A DNA stretch of 64,000 nucleotides from Hymenobacter lapidiphilus (GTDB taxonomy: Bacteria > Bacteroidota > Bacteroidia > Cytophagales > Hymenobacteraceae). Shown here one piece after another: positions 42,992-52,777 of the stretch; positions within the stretch are counted from its first letter, which is position 1; every line of letters begins with the position of its first letter. The stretch spans positions 62,001 through 126,000 of the forward strand of contig NZ_QVLT01000012.1 of NCBI RefSeq assembly GCF_003417065.2. The letters are read 5' to 3'. The notes beneath the pieces are model-generated. The model did no database searches, had not been told where the DNA came from, and saw only the letters and a list, made by a program, of their open reading frames with translations. A program made the position numbers and the translations under genes.

Positions 42992-45140
42992 ATGAAACAC
43001 TTCTTCTCCGCTTATCTCCGACCCGCTTTGCGAACGGGGCTGCTATTACTGAGCTGCGGCTTAACCGGCCTTACTTCGGTTAAGGCCGAAGGCTCCAAGA
43101 ACCTGACACCTGGCACTGCCAACCCCGTGGCCCCGGTTACCGGGCCCAACGACCGCGTTGGCTTTTTACAGCACAACGACGGTGCCAATTCCAACAACTT
43201 TCTGCTGCCCGCCGCCAGCATCGACGAACGCATGTACGTGCGCATGCAGCCCGGCGACACTCTGTTCTACGGCCTTCGCCGCACTGCCTCCGGCGTGCAG
43301 AACGACCGGCTTCGCCTGCAGATTATGGACGTTGGGGCAACTTTACAAACGACCACCCTGCAGATTGATGGTGGCACCAATACCAACAATGCCCGGCTGG
43401 CCCCGGCTCCCGGCGTAATTGCCAGCTATGGCGAGGCGGCCGCCGGCCCCCGTCTCAAGGGTTTCGTAGGGGGCGTGCCCACGCTGCCAGCCACTGGATA
43501 CAGCCCGCTTTACTATGTAAATACCGGACTGGTAGCCCGCGACGTATGGGTGGAGTTCGCGCAGGTAAATGCCAGCGGCGTTCAGGTTTTTGCGGCCTCC
43601 AATCAAGGGAAATCGTGGTATGATATCTGGGATTTCACGGTGCGAAACAGGGGCGAAAAGCCCGGGCGACTGTACGCCAGAACATGGTCGTTTACCGGGG
43701 GAAGCTTCACAGCGCAGTACTCAACCAGTTTCGGCTTGTACCCGCTCATCCCCAACCCCAACGCAGTCGGTGGGTACGCCTCCAATGAGTCGTTCTTCGT
43801 TAAGCGGGTAAGCTACTCCCGCATGACGCCATTCGGGGTATTGCTGCTGGCCAACGAGTTTGGTGCATCCCCAGCTCCCGGCCGCACTACGTTTCAGGAG
43901 CGCCGCCGGAGCATCAATGCCAACGTGGGTTACGCCCAATACAAGCAGTTTGTTAACGACCCCGACCCGAACGTGTACCCAAGCACCGTGCTGCCCACTA
44001 GGCCAACGGTAACCACCACCTGCGACCCCGTTACTAAAATAACCACTTTCACCCTCAACGTCGATCAGGCAGGGTTCGGCGTGGTTTTTATCGACGGCAA
44101 CCGCGACGACCTATACCAGGCGTCTTCGGACCGAATTCTGGAAGGCACGACGATTATAGGGGATAACATCTTTACCTGGGATGGCAAATCAGACAACGGA
44201 ACTACTATTACGTCTACCCTAATCAATATTTCCTTTTCCAGCGGAGTAGGTCCCGTCAATTTCCCACTCTACGACTGTGAATCGGCAAATTTTGCTGGGA
44301 TTACTGTGCGCTCCATCCGGCCGGTGGGCTGTTGGCGCCTGATTTCGTGTACTGGGATGACAGCAATTTTGCGCCGGGTTTCTCATCGCCCGCTTACAAC
44401 CCTAATGGTACCAGCGACCAGGCGAACGGCCACCGTTGGGGTCTTCTTGGAAACCAGGACGGACCTCCTACCGGGGGCGACGGCGTGCTGGTGAATACTT
44501 ACGCCGTTGGGCTACTGGCCCGCGGGCAGGCAGTTGATATTGTATATGATCCGGCCAATGCCTGTGCTGCCATAGTGCCGCCGGTAGTACTTCCCGTAAC
44601 CCTGACCAAGTTTGAGGCCCGCTCTGAGGCAGGAGCCGTGCGCCTGAGCTGGGAAACAGCCACAGAACTCAACAGCGCCTATTTTGAGGTGGAGCGTAGT
44701 CTCGATGGTCGGCGTTTCGGGGCTATTGGCCGGGTTGAGTCCAAGGGCAGCAGCAGTACCGCTAGCGCCTATACGCTGCTTGACCGGGCTGCCCCGGCCA
44801 ACGCGTCGCTACTTTACTACCGCCTTCGTCAGGTAGATACCGATGGCACGGCAGCTTACAGCGGAGTGCGTACCGTGAAGGCGGCGGGCCGGTCGCTCAT
44901 CACCGAAGCATATCCTAACCCAGTTGTCGGTACGCTTTTCGTGCGCCTGGCCGAGCCGCTAACCGGTGCCTTTACACTGAGAGTGCTCGACAGCACGGGC
45001 CGCCTGATGTGGCAGCAGCAGCAGTCGGGTAGCACTCTGCCGGAGCTGGAAATACCCACGGCCAGCTGCCGCAAGGCCGGAGCTACATTCTGCAGGTACA
45101 AACCAGCAGCGGCTCTTTCATCCAGCGCTTCGTGAAGTAA
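42992..45140 (+). pseudogene. T9SS-exported protein with two frameshifts
   Basis: An exported protein of about 715 residues that reads across three frames. It starts with a signal peptide (MKHFFSAYLRPAL). The first break is in a G run near 44326-44328, after SIRPVG; the second is near 45065, where one C seems to be missing. With both repaired, the protein continues to an end with the sorting-domain motif EAYPNPVVG and final SFIQRFVK at the TAA 45138-45140. It also has an EARSEAGAVRLSW fibronectin-like segment. Either the gene is inactive or the sequence has homopolymer errors. I cannot tell these apart from here. Confidence 0.75.
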
Positions 45141-45178
45141 CCCTGTTGGCCGGCTCACTGCCGGCTGCAGCCTTACAG

Positions 45179-45232
45179 CCAGGCAATCAAAAGCCCCCTT
45201 CCCGGTTCGGGAAGGGGGCTTTTGATTGCCTG
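45179..45232. terminator. Strong bidirectional terminator
   Basis: A 25-bp stem with a 3-nt loop (GTT) between the frameshifted T9SS gene and the first M43 protease gene. The stem contains AAAAGCCCCCTTCCCG and its complement. Confidence 0.92.
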
Positions 45233-45250
45233 GTCGCAGGACGAATGCGC

Positions 45251-46969
45251 CTACTCTTTCACGAAACGCTGGTGCGACACCTGCTGTCCGTCGGAAATAC
45301 GCAACAGGTAGATGCCTTTGGCCAGATTCTCGACGTGGAGCATGCTGCCTTCGAAGCGGGCAGTTTTCATCTCGGCTCCGCGCATATCGTACACGCTCAC
45401 CGATACGGCCCGGGCGTCGATGGTGGTCGGGATTTCGATGTTAAGCACATCGGTAGCCGGGTTGGGGTACACGCGGTAGCCCGCCTGCTCAACCGTTGCC
45501 ATCTGGCGCGCCGTACCACCCGTGATGTTCACGGTATAGTCTTCGGTTTCGCCGTAGCTGAAGTTGTTGCAGCTGGTGGTGGCAGCGTTGTCACTCATGG
45601 TTACCCGCATGCGGGTGCTCCCGGTTTTGGCCGAGGCTGGCACGGTAAAGGTGGCCGACAGCGTGCCGACGCTCGATGAGGTGCCCGATACTACTGTTTC
45701 GCCGGCGTCGGTAAAGTCGCCATCCCGGTTGTAGTCGATGTATACGCGCCAGTTTTCGGTGTAAGCTGTTGAAGCAAAGCCAGCCGAGAAGTTGATGGTC
45801 TGCGACGAGCCGGCAGCAATAGTAGTGCTGGTAGCCGTGCCATCGTAGTAGCCACCATCGCCACCCGAAGTGCGATTAATGGTACCCAGCTTCACCAGGT
45901 CAATCCACTCGTAGGTCACATTGGTGCCTTTGCTGGCGCAATACGATATGGCGGGCGGTGGCGTGGTGCCACCAGGGGCCGTATCACCGTTCGAGGTCAG
46001 CAGCGAAGCACGGGCACCACCGCTGGCAAACAGCGCGTTCATACGCGACGACTGGCCGGTAGAGAACATGTACATGCAGCCATCATCGGTGTAATCCATG
46101 TAGTTCATGAACATGTCGCCGTTGGGGCCGTTGGAGCAGGTAACTTTCGGAAACGATGGGCAGCCCCCGTTGCTGGTTTGTTGAGTAGGCGTGTCGCTCA
46201 CCAAGTCGTTGCCGCAGCTGGCATCACCCCAGATGTGGCGTAGGTTCAGCCAGTGGCCCACTTCGTGGGTGGTGGTGCGGCCCAGGTTGAAGGGAGCACC
46301 GGCCGAGCCGCCGCGGCCGAAGCCGGTAGTGGTTACTACTACGCCGTCGGTGCTGGCGGAGCCGCCGGGGAACTGCGCATAGCCCAGCAGGCCACCGCCC
46401 AGCTTACCCACCCACAGGTTGAGGTACTGTCCGGCCGGCCAGGCATTGACTCCCCCGGTAGCCGTACTCTTTATCCGGTCGTCGCTCGACCAGCTGGTAA
46501 TGGAGGTTTGCTTGCGCTGAATGCCCGTAGTAGCGTTACCGCTGGGGTCGCGCTTGGCCAGTACAAACTGGATGCCTACATCTGCTACCCGCGAGGCGAA
46601 AGCCGAAGGCACTTTGCTGGCGTCGGCGTTAAGCTTGTTGAAATCTTCGTTCAGCACGGCAATCTGCGAGGCAATCTGCGCGTCAGAAACGTTTTCCGCA
46701 GCCGTATTGTAGAGCACATGCACTACCACCGGAATGGTTACAACGGCCGTAGTACGGTTGGCAACAGGGTTATCGGCAAACGCTTGGCTCTGGGCCTCAA
46801 TGCCCGCCAGACGAATGGCCATTCCAGGGTCGGCAGCGAGTTGCCGCTCCAGTACTTCCATGGTAGCGCAGTCGCGCTTCGTGGGCAGCGCCGCCTGCTG
46901 GGCCCAGGCCTCAGTAGTAACGCCCATGCCCAGCAGCCCCAGGAACAACGAGTAAATGTTCTTCTTCAT
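45251..46969 (-). CDS. M43 family metalloprotease with GEVED and T9SS domains
   Basis: A 572-residue secreted protease. After a signal peptide (MKKNIYSLFLGLLGMGVT), the metzincin zinc motif is HEVGHWLNLRHIWGD, and MFMNYMDYTDDGC contains the Met-turn. A GEVED domain (about 395-480) follows with YIDYNRDGDFTDAGETVV. The C-terminal T9SS domain begins VYPNPATDVLNI and ends HQRFVKE. The catalytic core is almost the same as that of the following gene, which suggests a tandem duplication. The ATG at 46969 is clear. Confidence 0.95.
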   Translation of the reverse strand: MKKNIYSLFLGLLGMGVTTEAWAQQAALPTKRDCATMEVLERQLAADPGMAIRLAGIEAQSQAFADNPVANRTTAVVTIPVVVHVLYNTAAENVSDAQIASQIAVLNEDFNKLNADASKVPSAFASRVADVGIQFVLAKRDPSGNATTGIQRKQTSITSWSSDDRIKSTATGGVNAWPAGQYLNLWVGKLGGGLLGYAQFPGGSASTDGVVVTTTGFGRGGSAGAPFNLGRTTTHEVGHWLNLRHIWGDASCGNDLVSDTPTQQTSNGGCPSFPKVTCSNGPNGDMFMNYMDYTDDGCMYMFSTGQSSRMNALFASGGARASLLTSNGDTAPGGTTPPPAISYCASKGTNVTYEWIDLVKLGTINRTSGGDGGYYDGTATSTTIAAGSSQTINFSAGFASTAYTENWRVYIDYNRDGDFTDAGETVVSGTSSSVGTLSATFTVPASAKTGSTRMRVTMSDNAATTSCNNFSYGETEDYTVNITGGTARQMATVEQAGYRVYPNPATDVLNIEIPTTIDARAVSVSVYDMRGAEMKTARFEGSMLHVENLAKGIYLLRISDGQQVSHQRFVKE

Positions 46970-47135
46970 AGAATGGTGTTGAATGGAAAGAGGTGTGTGA
47001 AAAAAAAGGTGTTTGGTTGCAGAAGATGGTTCTAAAAGCCTAAACTATTAAATTAATCACAATCATACAGGCATTTTATTGATATTAATCTAAAATATAG
47101 CCTCAGACGCTATTAAAGCTATTTTGCAACTGTCC

Positions 47136-47189
47136 CTTAAAAACACAAAACCCGTCCCGGAGAGCCGGGGCGGGTTTTGTGTTTTTAAG
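47136..47189. terminator. Terminator between the two M43 genes
   Basis: Arms of 25 nt with one mismatch (CTTAAAAACACAAAACCCG and partner) and a 4-nt loop, with flanking T-run. It lies downstream of the 47199 gene on the minus strand. Confidence 0.88.
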
Positions 47190-47198
47190 AGGATGAGC

Positions 47199-48479
47199 TT
47201 ACTGCTTGCGGAAGCTCTGGTGTTGAACGGATTTCCCGTTGGTCATCATCAGGTGGTACAGGCCGGCTGGCAGGGCCGATACATCGAGGCTGCCGGCTGC
47301 CGTTGGGCGGGCCTGGGGCATTTCGAGACCCCGCAGGTCATACACCTTCATCTCCCAGCCTGCAGCGGGCGTATTAAGGCCGGTGCGAATTGAAAGCTGG
47401 CCGTCGGTCGGGTTCGGGAATACCGTCAGCGTTTCGGCGGTTGCCGTGGCGGTCAGCGGGGCGGTATCACCATTCGAGGTCAGCAGCGAAGCACGGGCAC
47501 CGCCGCTGGCAAACAGCGCATCCATGCGCGACGACTGGCCGTTGGAGAACATGTACATGCAGGCATCGTCGGTGTAGTCCATGTAGTTCATGAACATGTC
47601 GCCATTGGGGCCGTTGGAGCAGGTAACTTTCGGAAACGATGGGCAGCCGTAATTGCTGGTTTGCTGAGTGGGCGTGTCGCTCACTAGGTCGTTGCCGCAG
47701 CTGGCATCACCCCAGATATGGCGCAGGTTCAGCCAATGGCCCACTTCGTGGGTAGCGGTACGGCCTTTGTCGTAAGGTGCAGCGGAGCCGCCGGGCAGCG
47801 AGGAGTAAAGAACTACTACGCCGTCGGTGCTGGCGGAGCCGCCGGGGAACTGCGCGTAGCCCAGCAGCCCGTTGCCCAGGGCACAGACCCAGATGTTGAG
47901 GTAGTCGCCCGTTGGCCAGGCGTCGTCGCCACCCCGCTTAGACTGTTTCACGGCATCGTTGGTGCTCCACGATTTCACCCGCGTCGATTTGCGGATTATG
48001 CCCGTTGTAGCACCACCGCTGGGGCTACGCTTGGCCAAAACAAACCGAATATTAGTGCTGGCAGCAACACCGGAAAACGCGGCCGGAATCAGCGCGGCAT
48101 CGGTGTTGGTTTTGGCGAAGTCCTGATTGAGCACATCAATCTGGGCCTGCACCTGGGCGTCGGAAACGTTCTGGGCAGCTGAGCTGTAAAGCACATGCAC
48201 TACCACCGGGATGGTTACCGGGCCGGTAACCGCGGCGCGGTTGGCCACGGAGCTGGTTACGAAGCGGCTAGTACGGGCCTCTATTTCGGCTACGCGTCCG
48301 GCCATCTGCGGATCGGCGGCCAGCTGGCGGTCGAACACCTCCATAGCAGCACACCCCCGGTTCTGTAGTTGCTGGTCGGTCTTTTCCGTCATGCGGCTCA
48401 TGCTGCTGCTCTGGGCTGAAGCCGAAATTGCTGTCAGGCCAGAAAGGGCAAAAGCAAGTGAGTAGAACGTTCTTTTCAT
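47199..48479 (-). CDS. M43 family metalloprotease with T9SS domain, paralog
   Basis: A 426-residue secreted protease, paralog of the preceding gene. It has the same zinc motif HEVGHWLNLRHIWGD and Met-turn MNYMDYTDDAC, and a T9SS domain from TVFPNPTDGQL to HQSFRKQ. The GEVED domain of the other copy is absent, so the catalytic domain is joined directly to the sorting domain. The signal peptide is MKRTFYSLAFALSGLTA. The upstream AT-rich stretch (48490-48600) probably contains its promoter, but no good match was found. Confidence 0.95.
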   Translation of the reverse strand: MKRTFYSLAFALSGLTAISASAQSSSMSRMTEKTDQQLQNRGCAAMEVFDRQLAADPQMAGRVAEIEARTSRFVTSSVANRAAVTGPVTIPVVVHVLYSSAAQNVSDAQVQAQIDVLNQDFAKTNTDAALIPAAFSGVAASTNIRFVLAKRSPSGGATTGIIRKSTRVKSWSTNDAVKQSKRGGDDAWPTGDYLNIWVCALGNGLLGYAQFPGGSASTDGVVVLYSSLPGGSAAPYDKGRTATHEVGHWLNLRHIWGDASCGNDLVSDTPTQQTSNYGCPSFPKVTCSNGPNGDMFMNYMDYTDDACMYMFSNGQSSRMDALFASGGARASLLTSNGDTAPLTATATAETLTVFPNPTDGQLSIRTGLNTPAAGWEMKVYDLRGLEMPQARPTAAGSLDVSALPAGLYHLMMTNGKSVQHQSFRKQ

Positions 48480-48640
48480 AAAAGGGCACTAGCAAGTGAG
48501 GGAAGAGGAAATTCGATGCATAAAAGTGACTTAAATTATTGAATTATCAATTTTTTGCTTTAAAAAATATATTTACCCCAATCAATACCCCTTTTCTTAG
48601 CCAATAATCTAATTTACCATTGAAGCTATTCAGAAGGTTC

Positions 48641-48693
48641 GAAGAACGTCATGCTTCATCTGTCGTCCGCGCAGTCGCAGCATAACGTTCTGT
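48641..48693. repeat. Truncated member of the GTCATGCTGA repeat family
   Basis: GAACGTCATGCT and AGCATAACGTTC are imperfect inverted arms. The inner part matches the inner part of the repeat near 24990-25015. It lies in the 348-bp gap between the second M43 gene and hflX; the rest of that gap is AT-rich (48520-48600) or the hairpin at 48735-48805, and nothing else was seen. Confidence 0.55.
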
Positions 48694-48734
48694 TTCTACT
48701 TGCCGACTTTCTGAACAGCTTCGTTGACAGCCAT

Positions 48735-48805
48735 GCAAAAGCCGCCTTCGGGCTGGCTGGCTTACCATAGTCGGTAAGTCGGCCAGCCCGAAGGCGGCTT
48801 TTTGC
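48735..48805 (-). terminator. Terminator hairpin after hflX
   Basis: GCAAAAGCCGCCTTCGGGC and its complement, with an inner CTTACC/GGTAAG pair, form a long stem. It follows hflX by 22 bp on the minus strand. Confidence 0.8.
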
Positions 48806-48827
48806 AGAACCAAGACACTGCAGGTGC

Positions 48828-50177
48828 TTATTCCTGCCAGCCTTCGTCGTCGCGCACGGGGTGTACGGCCGGGTACCGCTCGTTGTGGATGGCGGCTACC
48901 AGCTTAACCAGGCGCGCGCGCAGCTCGTCGAGGTTGGTCCGGTCGAGGGCCGAGATGAACTCCACTTGGTTGTGCAGCTTGGCCATGTAGGTGGCCCGCA
49001 GCTGCTCCAAAGTGGGCCGGGGGGCCGGGGCATTCTCATCGGCGTTCATGCCCTCGAAGCCGTCGTGGTAAGCGGCCTCGCCGGTATCGTACTGGTCAAT
49101 CTTGTTGAACACCACCAGCACCGGCTTTTCTCCCGCCCCAATATCCTTGAGCGTGTCCTCGACTACAGCCATGTGTTCCTCGAAGCTCTGGTGCGAAATA
49201 TCGACCACGTGGATCAGCAAATCGGCCTCCCGGATTTCGTCGAGCGTGCTCTTAAAGCTCTCGATGAGGCGAGTGGGCAGCTTGCGGATAAAACCTACCG
49301 TATCGGAGAGCAGGAAGGGTACCGTATCGAGCACCACCTTGCGCACCGTAGAATCGACAGTAGCGAAGAGCTTGTTTTCGGCAAATACGTCGGCCCGGCT
49401 CAGCAGATTCATGAGGGTGCTTTTGCCCACGTTGGTGTAGCCCACCAGCGCCACGCGCACCATGCCGCCGCGGGCCTTGCGCTGGGTCTGGCTCTGGCGG
49501 TCGAGGTCTTTGAGGCGCTCCTTCAGGAAAGCAATCCGGTCGTTCACCACCCGGCGGTCAGTCTCAATCTCGGTTTCACCCGGGCCACGTTGCGAAACGC
49601 CACCGCCACGCTGCTTGTCCAAGTGACTCCAGAGGCCCGTCAGGCGGGGAAGCAGGTATTGGTACTGGGCCAGCTCGACCTGGGTTTGGGCAGTGGCCGA
49701 TTTGGCCCGCCGGGCGAAAATATCGATAATCAGCAGGCTGCGGTCCACAATTTTCACCTTCAGCTCGGCCTCCAGGTTGCGCAGTTGCGAGGGCGAAAGG
49801 TCATCATCAAAAATGACCATGCTGGCCCCCGAGTGCTCCACGTAGGCCTTGATTTCGGCCAGTTTGCCCTCGCCCACAAAGGTGCGGCTGTCGGGCTTGT
49901 CGAGGCGCTGCACGAAGCGGTGGACGACAGTAGCGCCGGCCGTTTCGGCCAGGAAGGCCAGCTCGTCGAGGTATTCGGTGGTCTGGGCTTCGGCCTGGCG
50001 TTTATCGGGCACGGCTACCAGCACGGCCGTTTCTTCGTCCACGCTCGTGTCGTAGGTGCCATTTTCGGCGGCCTTGGTCAGGATGCGACCCGCCCGGCCC
50101 TTCACGCTATCTACGGAGCCGGGGTGGCGGGTGCTGTTCTGGTCTTTGCGGCCTTTGGAAGTCGGTTTATTTGCCAT
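48828..50177 (-). CDS. hflX: GTPase HflX
   Basis: A 449-residue ribosome-associated GTPase that can split stalled or hibernating ribosomes. The N-terminal HflX domain has the SMVIFDDDLSPSQLRNLE stretch and QRGPGETEIETDRR. The G domain follows: G1 GYTNVGKSTLMNLL, G3 DTVGFIRKLP and G4 VVFNKIDQY. The N-terminal tail is basic, and a linker after the G domain is longer than in E. coli. The ATG at 50177 (MANKPTSKGRK) is used. Confidence 0.97.
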   Translation of the reverse strand: MANKPTSKGRKDQNSTRHPGSVDSVKGRAGRILTKAAENGTYDTSVDEETAVLVAVPDKRQAEAQTTEYLDELAFLAETAGATVVHRFVQRLDKPDSRTFVGEGKLAEIKAYVEHSGASMVIFDDDLSPSQLRNLEAELKVKIVDRSLLIIDIFARRAKSATAQTQVELAQYQYLLPRLTGLWSHLDKQRGGGVSQRGPGETEIETDRRVVNDRIAFLKERLKDLDRQSQTQRKARGGMVRVALVGYTNVGKSTLMNLLSRADVFAENKLFATVDSTVRKVVLDTVPFLLSDTVGFIRKLPTRLIESFKSTLDEIREADLLIHVVDISHQSFEEHMAVVEDTLKDIGAGEKPVLVVFNKIDQYDTGEAAYHDGFEGMNADENAPAPRPTLEQLRATYMAKLHNQVEFISALDRTNLDELRARLVKLVAAIHNERYPAVHPVRDDEGWQE

Positions 50178-50361
50178 CAGTATAGTGTAATCAAAAGAAA
50201 GAATGGAGGGGCGGAGCCGGATGTAGCGCTGAAAAGTAGCGTTCGATATTCTACGGCAATACGCGAAGCCGGCGCTTCGCGCTGCATCCCGGCAGCCTTA
50301 GGGTATATAACGCAATCTGGCCGCGAAACGGCGCAACTTGCGCTTCGGCTTACCTACCGGT

Positions 50362-50769
50362 CTACTTCAGCGTGAGCGAGTAGGCCACCACCTGCGCAAT
50401 CTGCTCGTCGCTCAGCTGGCCTTTGAAACCAGGCATTACGCCCGAGACGGAGCCGTTTACTACCATGTAGGTGCGGCCGGCGGCGTTGAGGTTGCTCTTG
50501 GTCAGGTCGCGGGCCCCATTCACACCCAGCTTGCCGTCGGCCCCGTGGCAGAGGGCACAGTTCTGGGTAAATAGGGCCTGCCCGGCCGCCAGCACCGCGG
50601 CATCGGCCCCGGCCAGCGCTTCGGTAGCGGCGGCGGCGGGCGGAATTGGGGGCAGCGGCTTGGTGGCGGCGGTTTCGGAAGCGTCGGTGGCCGGGCTGCA
50701 GGCGTTCAGCAGCAGCGCGGCTACCAACAGCACTGCGGGACGGGTGAGCAGGGAAGGAAATCGGAGCAT
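50362..50769 (-). CDS. Lipoprotein c-type cytochrome
   Basis: A 135-residue exported cytochrome c. The signal peptide has a lipobox (LLLNAC, about 21). After a Pro/Ala linker, the haem site reads CALCH and the axial Met is in VMPGFKG. A final helix ends it. It would carry electrons at the membrane outer face. The ATG at 50769 is preceded by a TATCTTTG element only 3 nt upstream; the longer frame to 50937 is rejected. Confidence 0.92.
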   Translation of the reverse strand: MLRFPSLLTRPAVLLVAALLLNACSPATDASETAATKPLPPIPPAAAATEALAGADAAVLAAGQALFTQNCALCHGADGKLGVNGARDLTKSNLNAAGRTYMVVNGSVSGVMPGFKGQLSDEQIAQVVAYSLTLK

Positions 50770-50772
50770 AGA

Positions 50773-50780
50773 CAAAGATA
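50773..50780 (-). promoter_or_regulatory. Candidate -7 element next to the cytochrome c start
   Basis: On the minus strand TATCTTTG lies 3 nt before the ATG at 50769. This resembles the leaderless-type arrangement at 8358. No clear -33 TTG was seen. Confidence 0.4.
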
Positions 50781-50899
50781 CGCAGCAGGCCGGGGCCGAA
50801 ACCGGGAAGCCGGGGCCGCCGTAACCGCGCCCACAGCCGGCACTGCCCCTGCGCCCCGGCCGCGTACCTTTACAGTTCAAGCCTATCGTTTTTTGCCCA

Positions 50900-52030
50900 A
50901 TGCGCGTCGCCATCGTTATCAATACCGCCTGGAACATCTGGAACTTCCGCCGCAGCCTGGTGCAGGCCCTGCAGGCCGCCGGCCACGAAGTGCTGGCCGT
51001 GGCCCCGCCCGATGCCTACTCGGCGCGGCTGGAAACCGAGCTGGGCTGCCGCTTCGTACCGATTTTGATGGAGAACAAGGGTACCAACCCGCTGAAAGAT
51101 GCCGCCCTGACGCGCCGCTTCTACCAGCTGTATAAGCGTGAGCAGCCCGATGTGGTGCTGCATTACACCATCAAGCCCAACATATATGGCACGCTGGCGG
51201 CCCGGCTGGCCGGCATTCCGAGCGTGAACAACGTGTCGGGCCTGGGCACGGTGTTTATCGTGAAAAACCTGGTAAGCAAAGTGGCGCTGGGCCTGTACAA
51301 GTTTGCGTTTCAGTTTCCGAAGCGCGTGTTTTTCCAGAACGATGATGACCGACAGCTCTTCATCAGCAACGGGATGGTAGACGCTGCGAAAACCGATTTA
51401 CTACCCGGTTCCGGCGTTGATATCACGCGCTTTAAGCCTGCTCTGGAGTTCCGCCGCAACGTGCCGTTTGTGTTCCTGATGATTGCGCGGGTGCTCTACG
51501 AAAAGGGCGTGGAAGAATACTTTGATGCGGCCCGGCTGGTACGCGAGGCCGTGCCCGGCACGCGGGTGCAGCTGCTGGGCGGCATAGATGAAAGCGGCGG
51601 CGTGGGCGTGAAGCGGGCCGTGTTTGAACAGTGGCTGGCGGCCGGCCACGTTGAGTACCTGGGCACCTCCGACAATGTGGCCGAGCTGCTGGCCCAGGCC
51701 GACTGCGCGGTGCTGCCCTCCTACCGCGAGGGCACGCCCAAAACCCTGCTCGAAGCGGCGGCCATGGGCAAGCCCATCGTCACGACCAACGTGCCCGGCT
51801 GCCGCGAAACGGTGGTGGACGGCAGCAATGGCCTGCTCTGCCAGGTGCGCGACGCCGCCGACCTGGCCGCCAAAATGCTGCAGGTCCTGCGCCTGCCCGA
51901 TGCTGAGCTGGAGCAGATGGGCCGCGCCGGCCGCCAGCTGGCCGTAACCAAGTTCGACGAGCAACTGGTACTCGACAAGTACCTGGCCGTGGTAAATGAA
52001 GTAGGAAAAACCCACGTCGGCCGCCGGTAA
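50900..52030 (+). CDS. Glycosyltransferase family 4
   Basis: A 376-residue GT-B glycosyltransferase. It starts VAIVINTAWNIWNFRRSL, with the first Rossmann domain including VLHYTIKPNIYGTLAARLAG, and continues with a GTPKTLLEAAAMGKPIVTT donor-binding motif. The N-terminal region resembles bacillosamine-type or capsule glycosyltransferases (PglA-like), although the exact sugar cannot be assigned. The ATG at 50900 follows a TACCTTTA element. rfbC follows on the same strand, consistent with surface sugar synthesis. Confidence 0.9.
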   Translation: MRVAIVINTAWNIWNFRRSLVQALQAAGHEVLAVAPPDAYSARLETELGCRFVPILMENKGTNPLKDAALTRRFYQLYKREQPDVVLHYTIKPNIYGTLAARLAGIPSVNNVSGLGTVFIVKNLVSKVALGLYKFAFQFPKRVFFQNDDDRQLFISNGMVDAAKTDLLPGSGVDITRFKPALEFRRNVPFVFLMIARVLYEKGVEEYFDAARLVREAVPGTRVQLLGGIDESGGVGVKRAVFEQWLAAGHVEYLGTSDNVAELLAQADCAVLPSYREGTPKTLLEAAAMGKPIVTTNVPGCRETVVDGSNGLLCQVRDAADLAAKMLQVLRLPDAELEQMGRAGRQLAVTKFDEQLVLDKYLAVVNEVGKTHVGRR

Positions 52031-52084
52031 ATCTGCCTAACTTGCGGCCCAAATTCGGCCACCGCCAGCTAAACTATACAGTAC

Positions 52085-52627
52085 ATGGAGTTTATCCACT
52101 TTGATATTCCGGGCGTAGTCGAAATCCAGCCCCGGGTGTTTGGTGATGCCCGCGGGGCGTTTTTTGAGTCGTTCAGCGCCGAGAAGATGGCAGCGGCGGG
52201 CATCGTGGGCAACTGGGTGCAGGACAACCAGTCGCGCTCCGACCGGGGCGTGGTGCGGGGCCTGCATTTCCAGCAGCCGCCTCATGCCCAGGCCAAGCTC
52301 GTGCGCGTAGCCGCCGGCCGCGCCCTCGACGTTATCGTGGACATCCGCCGCGATTCGCCCACCTACGGCCAACACCTGTCCGTCGTCCTCGACGCCGAGC
52401 GATTCAACATGCTTTACGTGCCCGTTGGCTTCGCCCACGGTTTCACGGCCCTCGAAGACGGTACGCTCTTCCTCTATAAGTGCACCGACTACTACGCCCC
52501 TCACTCGGAAGGCGGCCTGCTCTGGAACGACCCCGCCCTGAACATCGACTGGGGTATTTCAAACCCTACCATCTCGGCCAAAGACCAGGTACTCCCCACG
52601 CTGGCCGACTTCGAGAGCCCCTTTTAA
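52085..52627 (+). CDS. rfbC: dTDP-4-dehydrorhamnose 3,5-epimerase
   Basis: A 180-residue cupin-fold enzyme of dTDP-L-rhamnose synthesis. RGVVRGLHFQQPP has the catalytic His, and YVPVGFAHGF and LFLYKCTDYYAPHSEGG are conserved. The usual partners (rfbA, rfbB, rfbD) are not in this window. It lies 54 bp after the glycosyltransferase, so the two may be in one unit. The 40-bp inverted repeat begins right at its stop codon. Confidence 0.96.
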   Translation: MEFIHFDIPGVVEIQPRVFGDARGAFFESFSAEKMAAAGIVGNWVQDNQSRSDRGVVRGLHFQQPPHAQAKLVRVAAGRALDVIVDIRRDSPTYGQHLSVVLDAERFNMLYVPVGFAHGFTALEDGTLFLYKCTDYYAPHSEGGLLWNDPALNIDWGISNPTISAKDQVLPTLADFESPF

Positions 52628-52777
52628 TCACAGATTTTGCAGATGGGGCAGATAACACAGATTCGTGCTGACGGAGGATTCGTGCAGTATCTCGCGCAGT
52701 CTGTTAAATAACGCTTCAAGGTACTCTGCTATCAGAACGAATCTGTGTTATCTGCCCCATCTGCAAAATCTGTGATT
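52626..52777. repeat. Inverted repeat with 40-bp perfect arms
   Basis: Arms 52626-52665 and 52738-52777 are perfect complements, separated by 72 bp. It fills nearly the whole gap between convergent rfbC and murF. The left arm touches the rfbC stop and the right arm touches the murF stop. Confidence 0.9.

Noticed and set aside
44315..44335. Programmed frameshift in the T9SS gene
   Set aside because: No slippery heptamer or pseudoknot is evident; a lost G in a G run explains it better.
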